Of a stretch of 64,000 nt of DNA, positions 63,511 through 64,000 are shown piece by piece; the first letter of the stretch is position 1; each line of letters opens with the position of its first letter. This DNA is from Williamsia sp. DF01-3 (GTDB lineage: Bacteria > Actinomycetota > Actinomycetes > Mycobacteriales > Mycobacteriaceae). The stretch lies in assembly GCF_023051145.1 (NCBI RefSeq), contig NZ_JALKFS010000005.1:1364001-1428000 (forward strand). The letters run 5' to 3'. A program made the translations under genes and the position numbers. A model generated the notes under the pieces. That model did not search any database and had not been told where the DNA came from. It saw nothing but the letters and a program-made list of their open reading frames with translations.

Positions 63511-64000
63511 CGTCGGCCCTGTCCGCGACCTCTTGACTGCCGCCGCCCGCGCAGACGGTGTCGCGCCATTGGGCGAGCAGGCGGTGGCCGTCATCGGCCG
63601 TGAGGGCGTCAGGGAGTTCACCGTCTCATCCGGCGACACTGTTGTCGGGTATGCCAACGTCACCCCTGCCCGAGAGGGCGAACCGGCGATGATCGAGCTT
63701 GCGGTGCACCCCGAACACCGCCGACGCGGTCACGGGAAGCGGCTGCTGACAACAACTCTGGAGCAGGTGCCCGACAATCGTCGTGTGTGGGCGCATGGGA
63801 ATCTGCCCGCCGCGCAGGCGCTGGCGGCGTCAGTGGGCCTCACTGCCCGGCGCGAGCTGCTGCAATTGCGACGGCCTCTGGCCGGGGCCGAACTCCCGTC
63901 GCTCACCGTGCCCGACGATCTTGTTCTGCGAACGTACGCGGGGCCGTCGGACGACGCGGAGATCTTGCGGGTCAACAACGTGGCCTTCGAGTGGCATCCG
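63500..64000 (+). CDS. mshD: Mycothiol synthase, cut by window end
   Basis: Open from ATG 63500 to the window end (167 codons seen) and cut there. GNAT acetyltransferase motif [18 protein letters not shown] lies near residues 73-90, and a second GNAT domain begins at about residue 150. MshD acetylates Cys-GlcN-Ins to finish mycothiol; full length is about 300-320 residues. The ATG overlaps glnR by 11 bases; a GTG at 63503 is an alternative. It follows glnR as in M. tuberculosis. Confidence 0.93.
   Translation, partial: MVADVGPVRDLLTAAARADGVAPLGEQAVAVIGREGVREFTVSSGDTVVGYANVTPAREGEPAMIELAVHPEHRRRGHGKRLLTTTLEQVPDNRRVWAHGNLPAAQALAASVGLTARRELLQLRRPLAGAELPSLTVPDDLVLRTYAGPSDDAEILRVNNVAFEWHP

Overview
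The window is high-GC actinobacterial DNA. The gene content points to a mycolic-acid actinomycete (Mycobacteriales; Gordonia- or Rhodococcus-like): an actinobacterial cholesterol/steroid catabolic cluster with KstR operators, a purL-to-mshD block with the gene order of Mycobacterium tuberculosis Rv0803-Rv0819, mycothiol synthase, an EccA-type ATPase, GlnR, and many GTG or leaderless starts. The species cannot be fixed from this sequence alone.

Bases 1-24165 are steroid catabolism. A 5'-truncated acyl-CoA dehydrogenase is followed by an igr-type operon (fadE28-fadE29-chsH2-chsH1-ltp2, then a fadD) that removes the last propionyl-CoA of the sterol side chain. Then come a KstR-box MFS exporter, a MaoC hydratase plus kstD (ring A), divergent hsaE-hsaG-hsaF (end of the central pathway), a Gly/Pro-rich membrane protein, kshA with a small Cys-rich partner, and divergent hsaA-hsaC-hsaB followed by a conserved DUF1214/SDR/sulfotransferase trio. 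hsaD and kshB are not present. Eight KstR-like palindromes (TnnAACnnGTTnnA) mark these units and two further ones at 37.2 and 39.5 kb. Two genes here (hsaG and the Gly/Pro-rich membrane protein) are each broken by what looks like one missing C in a C run.

Bases 24.3-32.8 kb hold an MFS/TetR pair, an IclR regulator, the sulfate-activation operon cysD-cysNC-cysQ and an isolated EccA-like AAA ATPase. Bases 33-40.5 kb hold purL, a MarR/MFS pair between two related inverted repeats, a KstR-box reductase, a KstR-box 3-beta-HSD-like dehydrogenase, and a PhyH-type dioxygenase.

Bases 40.5-46.1 kb are a leftward run: HelR (RNA-polymerase recycling, rifamycin response) preceded by a rifamycin-associated element, then an ABC-F ATPase and a GCS2-type ligase. 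Bases 46.2-64 kb carry a sterol-carrier-like protein, purF, purM, DUF3073, a MOSC protein, ygfZ/pabC (back-to-back leaderless), cydABDC (cytochrome bd), a long structured element just after cydC, a nitrobindin-like gene with a 32-codon coupled small ORF, sseC/cysA2 behind a polycysteine leader peptide, a DUF2993 protein, glnR and the start of mshD.

The least explained item is the 59.05-59.21 kb structured element: nested perfect stems, a possible pseudoknot, an upstream ribosome-binding site with a mini-ORF, and a terminator-like hairpin. No tRNA, rRNA, CRISPR array, insertion sequence or prophage was seen.
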